Positions 45,905 to 55,149 of a stretch of DNA of 64,000 nucleotides are shown one piece after another (position 1 is the stretch's first letter; the number at the start of each line of letters is the position of its first letter). Where the stretch lies: NCBI RefSeq assembly GCF_026151205.1, contig NC_087073.1:19248837-19312836 (forward strand), read 5' to 3'. The position numbers were made by a program, and so were the translations under genes. The stretch comes from Bolinopsis microptera. Lineage: Eukaryota > Ctenophora > Tentaculata > Lobata > Bolinopsidae. The notes beneath the pieces were generated by a model. That model made no database searches. It had not been told where the DNA came from and was given only the letters and a program-made list of their open reading frames with translations.

Positions 45905-46873
45905 TAGTAGAGGCTCTTACGGGCAAAAAGACGTGTTTTCTGCTACGAGTTTAGAGACCTAACCGCTAATTGGACACAATAGTATGATGTCTAAGGATCG
46001 ATAATATGTTAAGAAGTATAAATTTGGCCTTATTAGTCACGTGCTATACCAATGCGCGTTTTAAACTTTGACAGTCTATTACTCTAAGGCAAATAGAGTA
46101 ATTATATTCATATTTTGTCAGCAATAAAATCACATTATTTTCTATTTGGTGTGAAAATATGAGCTAGAACGGACATAATCTCGCTGAGTTATAGCTGTTT
46201 GAAATTTATGATGAACGCGCAGGAGCCAATTGATAACAACTAAATGCTTTTGCGCGTAGTGCGCGTCGAAAATTTGGCAAAAACGCTTGCGGAGTGACAA
46301 TATTCAAACTTCGATAAACTATATGAAGTGGGTACTTCTTTGTAGGTTTACAACCTACCAGGACGCGCGCCGAGTTGGACTCGTCGACGGTGGAAACAGA
46401 TATATTGGAACAGATATTTTACGAGTATCACCCGTTAAGTACTTCTCGGAAAGGAAAAATTTAGGCAAACACGATGTGACTATTTTTGGGTTGATTTAAT
46501 ACAACTGCAAAAAATTATTCAAACTTCAAGCAAAAAAGTCAAAATTTTTACCACTTTTTTGGATTTTTACCCCCAAAAAAATAGAGGGATTTTTCAAATT
46601 TTTATATCATCTTGTGCGGCTGTGTTTTAGCTATCTCCATGCAAGTTTTGCCGACATGCCAACAAAATTAACTTGTTCAAAATATCAAAAAACATGGTTT
46701 TTTTGGCCTATTTTTTGCCCAAAAATCGGTTTTTTGCAATTTTACCCCCAAAAAGTCGGTCCAATCATCTTTAAACCACTGTTAATCGATTCTACGGTCA
46801 AAAATACGTCTAGTAAGGTGTATCTGGGGTCCCTAGCGTATCGAGCAGACAATGCCCGTAAGAGCCTCTACTA
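45905..46873 (+). mobile_element. DNA transposon D1 (~0.97 kb), non-autonomous
   Basis: Terminal inverted repeats TAGTAGAGGCTCTTACGGGC at the left and its reverse complement at the right, with TAG on both sides as a 3-bp target duplication. It contains no intact ORF. A tiny element B2 (46340-46438) is inserted in it. A second, reversed copy (D2) lies at 57.1-58.1 kb and lacks B2. Confidence 0.8.
46340..46438 (+). mobile_element. Tiny element B2 (99 bp) with exact 8-bp target duplication
   Basis: TTGTAGGTTTACAACC...CACCCGTTAA flanked by GTACTTCT (46332-46339 and 46439-46446). The homologous site in D2 has a single GTACTTCT and no insertion, which proves the boundaries. Confidence 0.95.
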
Positions 46874-46945
46874 TAGGGTTAAAATGCTTCCCTGGAGAGT
46901 TATGGGCAAAAAACCGTTTTGGTCACGTGACAGGCTAGTAAAATA

Positions 46946-47027
46946 TTACCTGGGGACCTCAGGCTATTATGTTCATAAACATAGAATAGAGATTCGGCGG
47001 AATGACAGGCTGAGCGCGGCCAAGTAA
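46946..47027 (+). mobile_element. Tiny element A4 (82 bp) with exact 8-bp target duplication
   Basis: TTACCTGGGGACC...GCCAAGTAA flanked by GTAAAATA (46938-46945 and 47028-47035). Confidence 0.9.
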
Positions 47028-47053
47028 GTAAAATACGAATTCGATTGTTTAGG

Positions 47054-47132
47054 GCCGGGTTAGGGTTAGGGTTGTGGTAAGGGTTATGGTTAGCTTCGGG
47101 GTTATGGTTAGGGTTAGGGTTGGGATTAGGGT
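47054..47132. repeat. Degenerate telomere-like (TTAGGG) tract
   Basis: GGGTTAGGGTTAGGGTTG followed by variants GGTAAGGG, GGTTATGG and GGTTAGGGTTAGGG. About 75 bp, interstitial, with unique sequence on both sides. Confidence 0.8.
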
Positions 47133-47756
47133 TTATGTAAAACCGTTTTGTACGGCTGCAAAACCATAAAAACCAAAGTCACGTGAAATTTTTGGGCGAG
47201 CGAATTAGTAAGAGCCCTCCTGGGGAGCTAACTTTAAATTTAGTATTTACGAGACGGAAATCTTCTTGAAAACCGGAAGGTTCTATTTATTTTACTTTTA
47301 GAGATAGACCCCAGCCGGTAGGGTGGGCTGGGTTAATTTTATATTCAGACCTCGAGATTACAATTTATTGATTACAATTTATTTTCTGCTTCAAGCTTCC
47401 ACGCAAGATGTAAAATTTTTCTGCTTCCTCTGTCGGGTAGACTTATTTGGAACCGGTTCTTTACACTTTAGAGTTATGTACCGCTCAAACAAGATACCTC
47501 TTATTATTTTGTTATTCCCATTGGCCATTAATTGGTTGTTTGCATGTATATAAATTATAATACTTATAGTAAACATCTGTTGTAATCAAGTTTTATCACT
47601 ACACAAAGAAGACGCTGGAATTTGTAACTTAATCCAAAAAGCAAATAACAATATACACACTAACAAACTATTTGTAAACTGCATCGGCAAAAATTGTCAT
47701 CACAGCGATAAGTACGTCTTATTATTTATAGTTATAACTTCAAATATGCACCAGGT
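47133..47756. other. Non-coding, includes an older interspersed repeat
   Basis: 47205-47340 (GAAAACCGGAAGGTTCTATT ... CCCAGCCGGTAGGG) matches 53575-53700 with modest divergence, and more distantly 45600-45730. Otherwise nothing is recognised. Confidence 0.5.
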
Positions 47757-48925
47757 TCACACTGCACAGTTACCATGTTCCCGACATTGTCTCTAGGTTC
47801 ACACTGCACAGTCTACATGTTCCTGACATTGTCTCTAGGTGCGCACTGCACAGTCTCCATATTCCTGACCTCGTCTCCAGGTGCACACTGAACAGTCTCC
47901 ATGTTCCTGACATTGTCTCTAGGTTCACACTGCACAGTCTACATGTTCCTGACATTGTCTCTAGGTGCGCACTGCACAGTCTCCATATTCCTGACCTCGT
48001 CTCCAGGTGCACACTGCACAGTCTCCATGTTCCTGACCTCGTCACCAGGTGATACTGCACAGTCTCCATGTTCCTGATCTCGTCTCCAGTTCACACTGCA
48101 CAGTCTCCATGTTCCTGACCTAGTCTCCAAGTGCACACTGCACAGTCTCCATGTTCCTGACCTCGTCTCCAGGTTCACACTGCACAGTCTCCATGTTCCT
48201 GACCTCGTCTCCAGGTTCACACTGCACAGTCTCCATGTTCTTGACCTCGTCTCCAGGTTCACACTGCACAGTCTCCATGTTTCTGACCTAGTCTCCAAGT
48301 GCACACTGCACAGTCTCCATGTTCCTGACCTCGTCTCCAGGTTCACACTGCACAGTCTCCATGTTTCTGACCTAGTCTCCAAGTGCACACTGCACAGTCT
48401 CCATGTTCCTGACCTCGTCTCCAGGTTCACACTGCACAGTCTCCATGTTCCTGACCTCGTCTCCAGGTTCACACTGCACAGTCTCCATGTTCTTGACCTC
48501 GTCTCCAGGTTCACACTGCACAGTCTCCATGTTTCTGACCTCGTCTCCAGGTTCACACTGCACAGTCTCCATGTTCCTGACCTCGTCTCCAGGTTCACAC
48601 TGCACAGTCTCCATGTTCATAACCTCGTCTCCAGGTTCACACTGCACAGTCGCCATGTTCCTGACCTCGTCTCCAGGTGCACACTGCACAGTCTCCATGT
48701 TCCTGACCTCGTCACCAGGTTCACAATGCACAGTCTCCATGTTCCTGACCTCGTCTCTAGGTTCACACTTCCAAGTCTCCATGTTTATGACCTCGTCTCT
48801 AGGTTCACACTGCACAGTCTCCATGTTCCTGACCTCGTCTCCAGGTGCACACTGCACAGTCTCCATGTTCCTGACCTCGTCACCAGGTGCACACTGCACA
48901 ATCTCCATGTTCCTGACCGCGATCA
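47757..48925 (-). repeat. 42-bp minisatellite, about 28 copies, partly coding
   Basis: Unit (minus strand) reads GGAGACGAGGTCAGGAACAT plus GGAGACTGTGCAGTGTGAACCT. Copies from ~48925 down to 48372 form the in-frame C-terminal tail of receptor 2; the remaining copies lie past the stop. Several copies (near 48122, 48290 and 48370) carry GAG changed to TAG together with a CCAAGTGC variant, so a stop-bearing unit has itself been duplicated. Confidence 0.95.
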
Positions 48926-51224
48926 TGTTCACCGACCATCTCCACCCTGCCAATAGGTAACCAACAGCCTTTTTGTATAGGTCGCTATAGAATAAGGGAT
49001 TCAGAAAACTGTTGCCTGGGATGACCACCAGAGCGAACACCTCAAAGACTGAAGGTGGTACTGGTTGTTTGGAAATGAGCTGGTAATAGACTGTTGCTAT
49101 GATAAAGGGTATCCATGCTATGAGTTGACTTCCGATCATAAGAGCTACTTTTAGTGTTAGAGATCGTGTAATGTCCACCTTTTGTGCTTCTTGTAGAACC
49201 GCAACACGTGCTTTACTCTTTCTATCTTCCAGCAATATTTTGGTGTATGTTACAAGTACTGTGACCAACAGTACTGCCAGAGTTGTGCAGTAGAGAAGTT
49301 TGTAGATCTGATAAGATTCCTGGAGTTTGAAGATGTTGTGGACACATAATCCGGTGTTACCGTAGTAACCTATCTCTTCACTATCGAATATGCTTCCATT
49401 TGAAGTCGTGTTTCGGAGCTTTTCCAGCATGGCGTTTGTGTTAGTTTCCGTAGAAAATGCACCCTCGTACATTATTTTAATTCTAGGTAGGTCGATAGGA
49501 TTTTTGCTAAAAAATGGATTATCATCAAGATGAGTGAAAAATATTTCCGTCCTAAAAATATCCTGTACAGCAGAAATGGATAGGAGCGGAAGAATAGCAT
49601 GAGCTACATTTAGGAGAAGACCTAAAGCGGATCCTAAGACGACCATCCTTGTTTTTATTTCCCAAACCATACTGGTGCAATTCAGCCATCTGATCACACT
49701 AACAGATGCGACAGTTAACAAGGAGCCATGGGAGGATACAGAGAAGAGCACACCAAGACTAGAGCACGATATGCTCGCTCGCCACTTTCTCTCCAACAAG
49801 CAGTAGTCGCCTTTGAATCGGAGCACTGTATCGGCTATAACGATACAGCACAGATATAATCCCATCAGCAGATCGTAGAAGAATATTTGGAGACGGAAAG
49901 TTCTGTCAATTCGACCGGTCTTTGAATCCTTCTGGGAGCGATAGCATTTGTATCCCTCTACAGAGTTGATGATGACGATGAAGAGGCCCATAAAAATTGT
50001 GACTACTAGAACCGGTATGGATCGAATAAGGAACTTTGAGGAGGACAAACTTCCCAGGTCACATGTCCCACATTCATCACTACCGTCAGCACAATCCTTC
50101 ACATGATCACATACTTTGTCAGGATCAACCCACTCTGCTGTTGAGTTTGGGCTGCAATAGAACCTGCCCGGACATCCAATTTCATCTGCCCCATTTTTAC
50201 AGTCTTGCTTTTCATCACACAATGCTGTTACGTGGAAAGACTCTGTTCCAGATCTAAACGGATCTTTCTCACAGTCAAAAACGAAGTCGCTCTCTGACCA
50301 TGAATCACTAAATACGTGATCACAAAATTGTACCCAATTTTCCACCACGAAGTCTGTTTCGTTAGTGCAGTTATATTTGCAATAAGATGACACGAAATTT
50401 ATTGGATCCTCACGCATTGATGACATAAATGACTGGTAGTTATGTCGGTATTGTCTAAGACACGAGTACAAGGGAGACATTTTATCAGGATCCCGAAAAG
50501 CCTCCTCACATTTATCAGCGTCACTCTTATCTGGAATAGTACAATTCAAATTAGTTGACAGGCTACCCAGGCACGATACAGCGGGCAAACAAATGGGAGT
50601 GCTGCTGATTACCGGGCAAGATATCTTCACAGAATCTTCACAGTAACATTCATCAGACCCATCAATGCAGTCCTGGGTACCATCACATAGACCGTCGAAC
50701 GAGATGCAGCCTGAGCCGTCAAAGCAGTAGAAAACTTCAGTCAAGTTATTTTTGCAGCCACACTCATCAGTGAGACACTGGGACACACCATCACAGAGAT
50801 TCTTATCAGGCAGAGAACAGGTCCATACTGCATCTTCATCACTTGCAATCTCATCGACATAATCTGTGGGGTCAATCTCTCGGAAATCACTTGCAATCTC
50901 ATCGACATAATCTGTGGGGTCAATCCCTCGGACGTGGCCTTGGTAAGGGTCGAAGTTGAACCGACATATTGTGGAACTATTCCCTAGTTCTTTGGCCGGT
51001 TTATGATTATCATAATATCCAGGAAACATGAACAGCATTCGAGAATATTGGAAGCATTTTGTTATTATCTCTGTGTCGCTCATGGGCAAATAGGGATGCT
51101 GTCCGTTATACTTCGCAAATTCAACTGTAAACATTCTCCCCTGAGGACCAGTGCCCGGGACTTGAAATGGAAAGAGCGACAGAAGAAGCAGCAAGAAGAC
51201 ACCCCAAGATGGAATATCCCTCAT
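48372..51224 (-). CDS. LDLa-containing LGR-type GPCR with minisatellite-encoded tail (receptor 2)
   Basis: A 950-aa, intronless frame. Residues 1-25 are a signal peptide (WGVFLLLLLSLFPFQVPG). A 16-residue in-frame duplication (IDPTDYVDEIASD) sits at ~101-130. LDLa modules: ~165-195 (YCFDGSGC, LCDGTQDCIDGSDECYC), one diverged module around ALCDEKQDCKNGADEIGC, and one ending VCDHVKDCADGSDECGTC. Seven helices start near residue 400; FYDLLMGLYLC is the LGR-type TM2. The DRY position reads IRWLN, TM6 SQLIAWIPFIIATV, TM7 NPLFYSDLYKK. It is a paralog of receptor 1 in domain order and motifs. After GWRWSVNMIA (~765) the tail consists of about 13 repeats of the 14-mer RNMETVQCEPGDEV, each with one Cys and an acidic cluster. 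The stop is a GAG-to-TAG change within the array. Confidence 0.9.
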   Translation of the reverse strand: MRDIPSWGVFLLLLLSLFPFQVPGTGPQGRMFTVEFAKYNGQHPYLPMSDTEIITKCFQYSRMLFMFPGYYDNHKPAKELGNSSTICRFNFDPYQGHVRGIDPTDYVDEIASDFREIDPTDYVDEIASDEDAVWTCSLPDKNLCDGVSQCLTDECGCKNNLTEVFYCFDGSGCISFDGLCDGTQDCIDGSDECYCEDSVKISCPVISSTPICLPAVSCLGSLSTNLNCTIPDKSDADKCEEAFRDPDKMSPLYSCLRQYRHNYQSFMSSMREDPINFVSSYCKYNCTNETDFVVENWVQFCDHVFSDSWSESDFVFDCEKDPFRSGTESFHVTALCDEKQDCKNGADEIGCPGRFYCSPNSTAEWVDPDKVCDHVKDCADGSDECGTCDLGSLSSSKFLIRSIPVLVVTIFMGLFIVIINSVEGYKCYRSQKDSKTGRIDRTFRLQIFFYDLLMGLYLCCIVIADTVLRFKGDYCLLERKWRASISCSSLGVLFSVSSHGSLLTVASVSVIRWLNCTSMVWEIKTRMVVLGSALGLLLNVAHAILPLLSISAVQDIFRTEIFFTHLDDNPFFSKNPIDLPRIKIMYEGAFSTETNTNAMLEKLRNTTSNGSIFDSEEIGYYGNTGLCVHNIFKLQESYQIYKLLYCTTLAVLLVTVLVTYTKILLEDRKSKARVAVLQEAQKVDITRSLTLKVALMIGSQLIAWIPFIIATVYYQLISKQPVPPSVFEVFALVVIPGNSFLNPLFYSDLYKKAVGYLLAGWRWSVNMIAVRNMEIVQCAPGDEVRNMETVQCAPGDEVRNMETVQCEPRDEVINMETWKCEPRDEVRNMETVHCEPGDEVRNMETVQCAPGDEVRNMATVQCEPGDEVMNMETVQCEPGDEVRNMETVQCEPGDEVRNMETVQCEPGDEVKNMETVQCEPGDEVRNMETVQCEPGDEVRNMETVQCALGD

Positions 51225-51264
51225 TTACCCTCTATTCAAGTGTTTTGAAATACGAGCTGTGTTC

Positions 51265-51690
51265 CTTGAGAGAGCTGACAATGACTGAGGAAGAGTGTTA
51301 CTGTTGCTGCTAGGGTTTGACCTTTTATACGCTAATTTGAGAGAATTACACAATACTCTTGGTCCCCAGCTACTTTACTGGCATTCATTTAGTTCGGTGC
51401 CACACAATAGATTATTGTATTCATATTAGAGATCAAAATATTAGAAAATAGTGCATTCAAGTGTAATAAAGGGTGCACTGTGCAGGTGGGTTTCTTGAGA
51501 GAACTGAGGACGACAGTTGCTGTTAGAATTTTACCTTTTATACGCTAATTTGAGAGAATTGCACAATACCCTTGATCCCCAGCTACTTTACTGGCATTCA
51601 TTTAGTTCGGTGCCACACAATAGATTATTGTATTCATAGAGATCAAAATATTAGAAAATAGTGCATTCAAGTGTAATAAAGGGTGCAGGT
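51265..51690. repeat. Duplicated upstream region of receptor 2 (213-bp period)
   Basis: CCTTTTATACGCTAATTTGA and the ~190 bp around it occur twice, offset 213 bp. Each copy includes a TATA-like CTTTTATACG in a position upstream of receptor 2 and ends AATAAAGGGTGCA. A shorter third piece (GATTATTGTATTCATAGAGA...) is at ~52606-52650. Confidence 0.85.
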
Positions 51691-51946
51691 GGGCCTTCAA
51701 CAGAAATTTTGCAGCATGGTGGGTCACTCTCATCCTACCATCTGGAACTTCCTACAAGCTGTTTACGTGGAACAGTCCACGGCGGATGAGATGATACTCA
51801 AGGAGAGCTACGGGGACGCTCATCCTGCTAAACGAGCCCGTCAAATCACGAAGGACCGCCGACTAGCCCACCTAGTTGAAGTATATAATGTCAGGACCTC
51901 GTCTCACAGGACCTCGTCTCACACCTGGACATGCTGCAAAATGTGA
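51690..51946 (+). pseudogene. MULE-type transposase C-terminal fragment
   Basis: The frame contains CSMVGHSHPTIWNFLQAVYV and EQSTADEMILKESYGDAHPA, followed by KRARQITKDRRLAHLVEVYN. The GHSHPTIWxFLxAxxxEQ pattern follows the NNxVEGWH box in MULE-derived and FLYWCH-associated proteins; that box itself is missing here. It abuts the duplicated receptor-2 upstream sequence. Confidence 0.5.
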
Positions 51947-52305
51947 TGGCTGAGGAGTGAAATGTTATTTTGATATTTGTTAACTATATTATTGATTTTT
52001 CGTAATTGTTTGTAATATTAATAAGTTTTATCGATTTTATCATCCTAATATCACATGTGTTATTGATTACGAGTTTTAAAAACATAATTTTATTCAATAT
52101 TCAAATTTTTTGACCGACCAATAATCTTAAATAAAATTAAAGATGCACTATAATATTAGTAATGAAATATTTATTATGAAAATGTTATATATAACTCCAT
52201 GACTCTTTAATAAAGTTATCATCGTAGAATGTCATGACCATAATCAATCACGAGTTACAATGTATAACTTAGCTTCGTTGATTGTTCAATCTTCAAATTT
52301 TCAAC
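51947..52305. other. AT-rich spacer
   Basis: No gene or repeat is recognised. Confidence 0.4.
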
Positions 52306-52610
52306 CGCTATAGAGCGGTATGTTATAGGAGGGTACCGCTCTAGAGTCCTGATGTTATGGGAGGGCCGCTCTACAGTCCTACTTCCGACCGGCCTACAGT
52401 CCACCGCTCAACAGTCCACCGCGACCGCTCTACAGTCCTCATTTTAGGATCGTACCGCTCTAAAGTCCTCATGTTGTGAGATCTATAAGGGCGGCCGCTC
52501 TAGAGTCCTACCCTGGCGATTTGACACCGCTCTACAGTCCCACTTCTGACCTTCACCGACCTACAGTCCTACGCTCAACAGTCCACCGCTCAATAGTCCT
52601 GCTCCCGATT
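52306..52610. repeat. Irregular short repeats of CCGCTCTAGAGTCCT
   Basis: About ten copies of CCGCTCTACAGTCCT/CCGCTCAACAGTCCA variants separated by variable spacers of 0-35 bp. Spacers are not uniform and the genome is eukaryotic, so this is not a CRISPR array. Confidence 0.8.
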
Positions 52611-52872
52611 ATTGTATTCATAGAGATCAAGATATCAGAAAATAGTGCGTGATCATGACGTAATCTTATAAAAGATTGTATCGATTGCAAGGCAAGAACA
52701 GAAATGTTTCGCAAGATTACAGTTATCAGCTAGCTTTGTTTCCCAGGAAGCCTGCCGTTAGAAACTTTATGTTAAATCCCATTAGTAGCCGAGTCTATAA
52801 AAGTCAAACTTTTATCAATCTTTATACCTAATAGTTGATAATAATAGTTAATAGTAATATGTTTACAGTATG

Positions 52873-53103
52873 CACTGAAGGGGTATCCTAGGAAGTTTCT
52901 TGAACTTTGAACAGGTACCCCTCCTCATTTAACCCTCGTCCCTCGATTAAGTTTCATATCATTCGGCTGAGTCGACCGAGGAGATTACATAGATCCAATG
53001 GATCCTTAGCTACTCCCTGGCCTAGACTAGGTGACACTGGGATTCGAACCCTGAACCTTCTGCGCAGAAGGCGGATGCTCTAACCAATAGGCCACCTAGC
53101 CCC
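52873..53103 (-). mobile_element. tRNA-derived SINE
   Basis: The minus strand begins with a tRNA-like head (53025-53103): GGCTAGGTGGCCTATTGGTT contains the A box TGGCCTATTGG, and GGTTCGAATCC is a perfect B box. Stem pairing is imperfect (D and T stems have mismatches and extra bases follow the T arm), so it is not a functional tRNA gene. A ~150-bp body follows, ending near GGTATCC at 52880. No clear target duplication. Confidence 0.75.
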
Positions 53104-53826
53104 TACTTGCGCCAAGTTAAAAAAGAAAAACCCTCACTTAGATGAGCACATTATTGAAAAAGAAGTGCTATATTACTTTAACTCTAAATTTTGGCATAAA
53201 ATGAGAACGAGAGTGTCCGCGAACCTTTACCGTAGACGTTATCTTCCGTAACGGTAAACGCGTTTTCTATTCGAATCACGATTTTTCACGGTTGCCGCGA
53301 CTTATCGCGATTGTCTCCACGAATATCTCAGCCCAAAAATTACGTTTTTCTATTCCCAGAAAACCTTACCGCCTGCTGGGCTTGCTAGAGGTGATAGATT
53401 TCCAACAGCACGTTTGGTGTCGCGCGTCACGTCAAGTTTACCTTTCGCACGCTGCATTGAGCCTAGTAGTCATGACAACGACATTTCTTTGCAAAGTTTA
53501 AAAGCTGTGATCTTTTATTTAGCCCAAAATCAAACATTTCGGTTTAATTCAGAATCTACGTCGTCCCAAATTTGGCTCCTGGGGAGCCAACTGTAAATTC
53601 ACGAGACGGAAATTTTGTTGAAAACCGGAAGGTTCTATTTATTTTACTTTTGGAGATACACCCCAGCTGGTAGGGTTTGCTGGGTAGAATTACAAAATTC
53701 AAAAACTGCAGTTTGTAGATGATCGATTAGAATTTTGTATTGATGTAAACTGTAAAGTTGAAAGTGTGCAGCTCTAGAGTTTCAATTTGTTAATTTTCGT
53801 ACGTATCGATTTTAGATGGCTCGCTG
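53104..53826. other. Non-coding; old repeat copy
   Basis: 53575-53700 is a copy of the repeat seen at 47205-47340 (TGAAAACCGGAAGGTTCTAT). No gene. Confidence 0.5.
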
Positions 53827-53834
53827 GCTTTTTA

Positions 53835-53929
53835 TTGACCGTTGTTAATGATCTGGCCCGGCGCGCGCTACTTCGTAGCACTTGCCGTCGGGCTACTTCG
53901 AAGAAATTTAGACGAGTAACATCCGTCAA
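53835..53929 (+). mobile_element. Tiny element E1 (95 bp) with exact 8-bp target duplication
   Basis: TTGACCGTTGTTAATG...ACATCCGTCAA flanked by GCTTTTTA (53827-53834 and 53930-53937). Terminal inverted repeat TTGAC(C/G)G. Internal hairpin GCTAC-TTC-GTAGC. Confidence 0.9.
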
Positions 53930-54058
53930 GCTTTTTATATAGTTAAATTTTTTATTGTTTTATTATGGAGAGATCAGCGCGATTTTGGCTTTATGTTTGC
54001 ACTATGTTCTGAGACCTAGACATCGTTACTGAAGAGCGATTTTGGCTAAGTAATAAGT

Positions 54059-54180
54059 ATTGATTCACGATGTAATGTCAATCCTTTGCAGCTCAGTGAA
54101 ACCCAGTAGTGGTTGCGAGAAGAATTTTTTGATGCGCGGCGCTGCAGCCCAGTAGTGCATCGCGCTACAAGGCTTAATAG
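54059..54180 (-). mobile_element. Tiny element C4, diverged
   Basis: Ends resemble C3: TTGATTCACGATGTAATGTC at the left, AGTGCATCGCGCTACAA at the right. No clean target duplication. Confidence 0.6.
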
Positions 54181-54336
54181 TAATACACAGTTCTGCAGAG
54201 GTGTTAAAACATTTTCAATACTAGCTTCAGTAACATTTTGAATCAGAAACTCTGTTAACATCAGTTCCTAAAAAGTGGAACAATGGAGTTGAAATGACAC
54301 AACTAAAAACGATATGAAAAAATAATGTGTCAATTC

Positions 54337-54433
54337 TTGTAGGTTTACAACCTACCAGGACGCGCGCCGAGTTGGACTCGTCGACGGTCCTATATATATA
54401 TGGAACAGATATTTTACGAGTATCACCCGTTAA
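54337..54433 (+). mobile_element. Tiny element B1 (97 bp) with exact 8-bp target duplication
   Basis: TTGTAGGTTTACAACC...CACCCGTTAA flanked by GTCAATTC (54329-54336 and 54434-54441). Hairpins: GTAGGTT-TAC-AACCTAC and CGAGT-TGG-ACTCG. Confidence 0.95.
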
Positions 54434-54441
54434 GTCAATTC

Positions 54442-55140
54442 ATATAATATCAATCATCATAAGAAAAATTTTGCGCAGCGCGTCGAAGTCCTTCAAGTTA
54501 TGGGCTAATATTTCTCCAATTCCTGTCATAAGAAGCAATTTTAATTCGTAGGGTGTTGACTCGACCTTAAAGTAATTTTTAAAAGGAAATAAAAATTTTA
54601 GTCGCGCCGTGCATATTTTCGCTGATCTAAACCGTAAAATCGAGCGCTACTGCAAAATGTGTCATATTATATTTCCCTTACGAATTTTTCAGTGTTACTG
54701 TTTCATGTAAGAACATCAGTTGCTTGTATGTTAGTGTAGTTCCATGGCTTAATTTTATTTGTTACTGTGTTTTTTCACCGATGTGGCGGTCCTGATCTTT
54801 ATACTATGTTGATTGCCATTTATCTTCATGGAATACTACCACGTGCGACATATATTTTCAATTTCACCTTGTTTATTTTTAATTTCTTGCTGCCAAATTG
54901 GTCTTCATGGATCCTGTAAGATAAGATCTTTATTATCTTGTATATCTTTTTGTTAGTCTCATGAGTCTCATACATAGATTTCTTGTGGTCATCATCTATT
55001 TTTCATATGTTTTGTTATAAAACCTGCTAACCTTTCTTGGATATCTTCTTGTTAAAGGTGTTTCTGCCTTATTTAGTCAGGATTTAACTTGCAGCTATAA
55101 ACTTTCGTTTTTACTCCAGTCCAAGGCGAGATGCACGATC
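54442..55140. other. Non-coding
   Basis: T-rich sequence with no recognised gene; its last part may be diverged sequence of the following LINE. Confidence 0.35.
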
Positions 55141-55149
55141 TCTACTGTC

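Noticed and set aside
47054-47132. Chromosome end
   Set aside because: The TTAGGG-like tract is short, degenerate and flanked by ordinary sequence on both sides.
52306-52610. Possible CRISPR or operator array (CCGCTCTACAGTCCT repeats)
   Set aside because: Spacing is irregular and the repeat varies; more likely a degenerate satellite.
53025-53103. Functional tRNA gene
   Set aside because: A and B boxes are good, but acceptor and T-arm geometry do not fit a tRNA and a SINE body follows; treated as a SINE head.
54046-54261. 71-codon minus-strand ORF
   Set aside because: Overlaps the tiny element C4 and has no domain.
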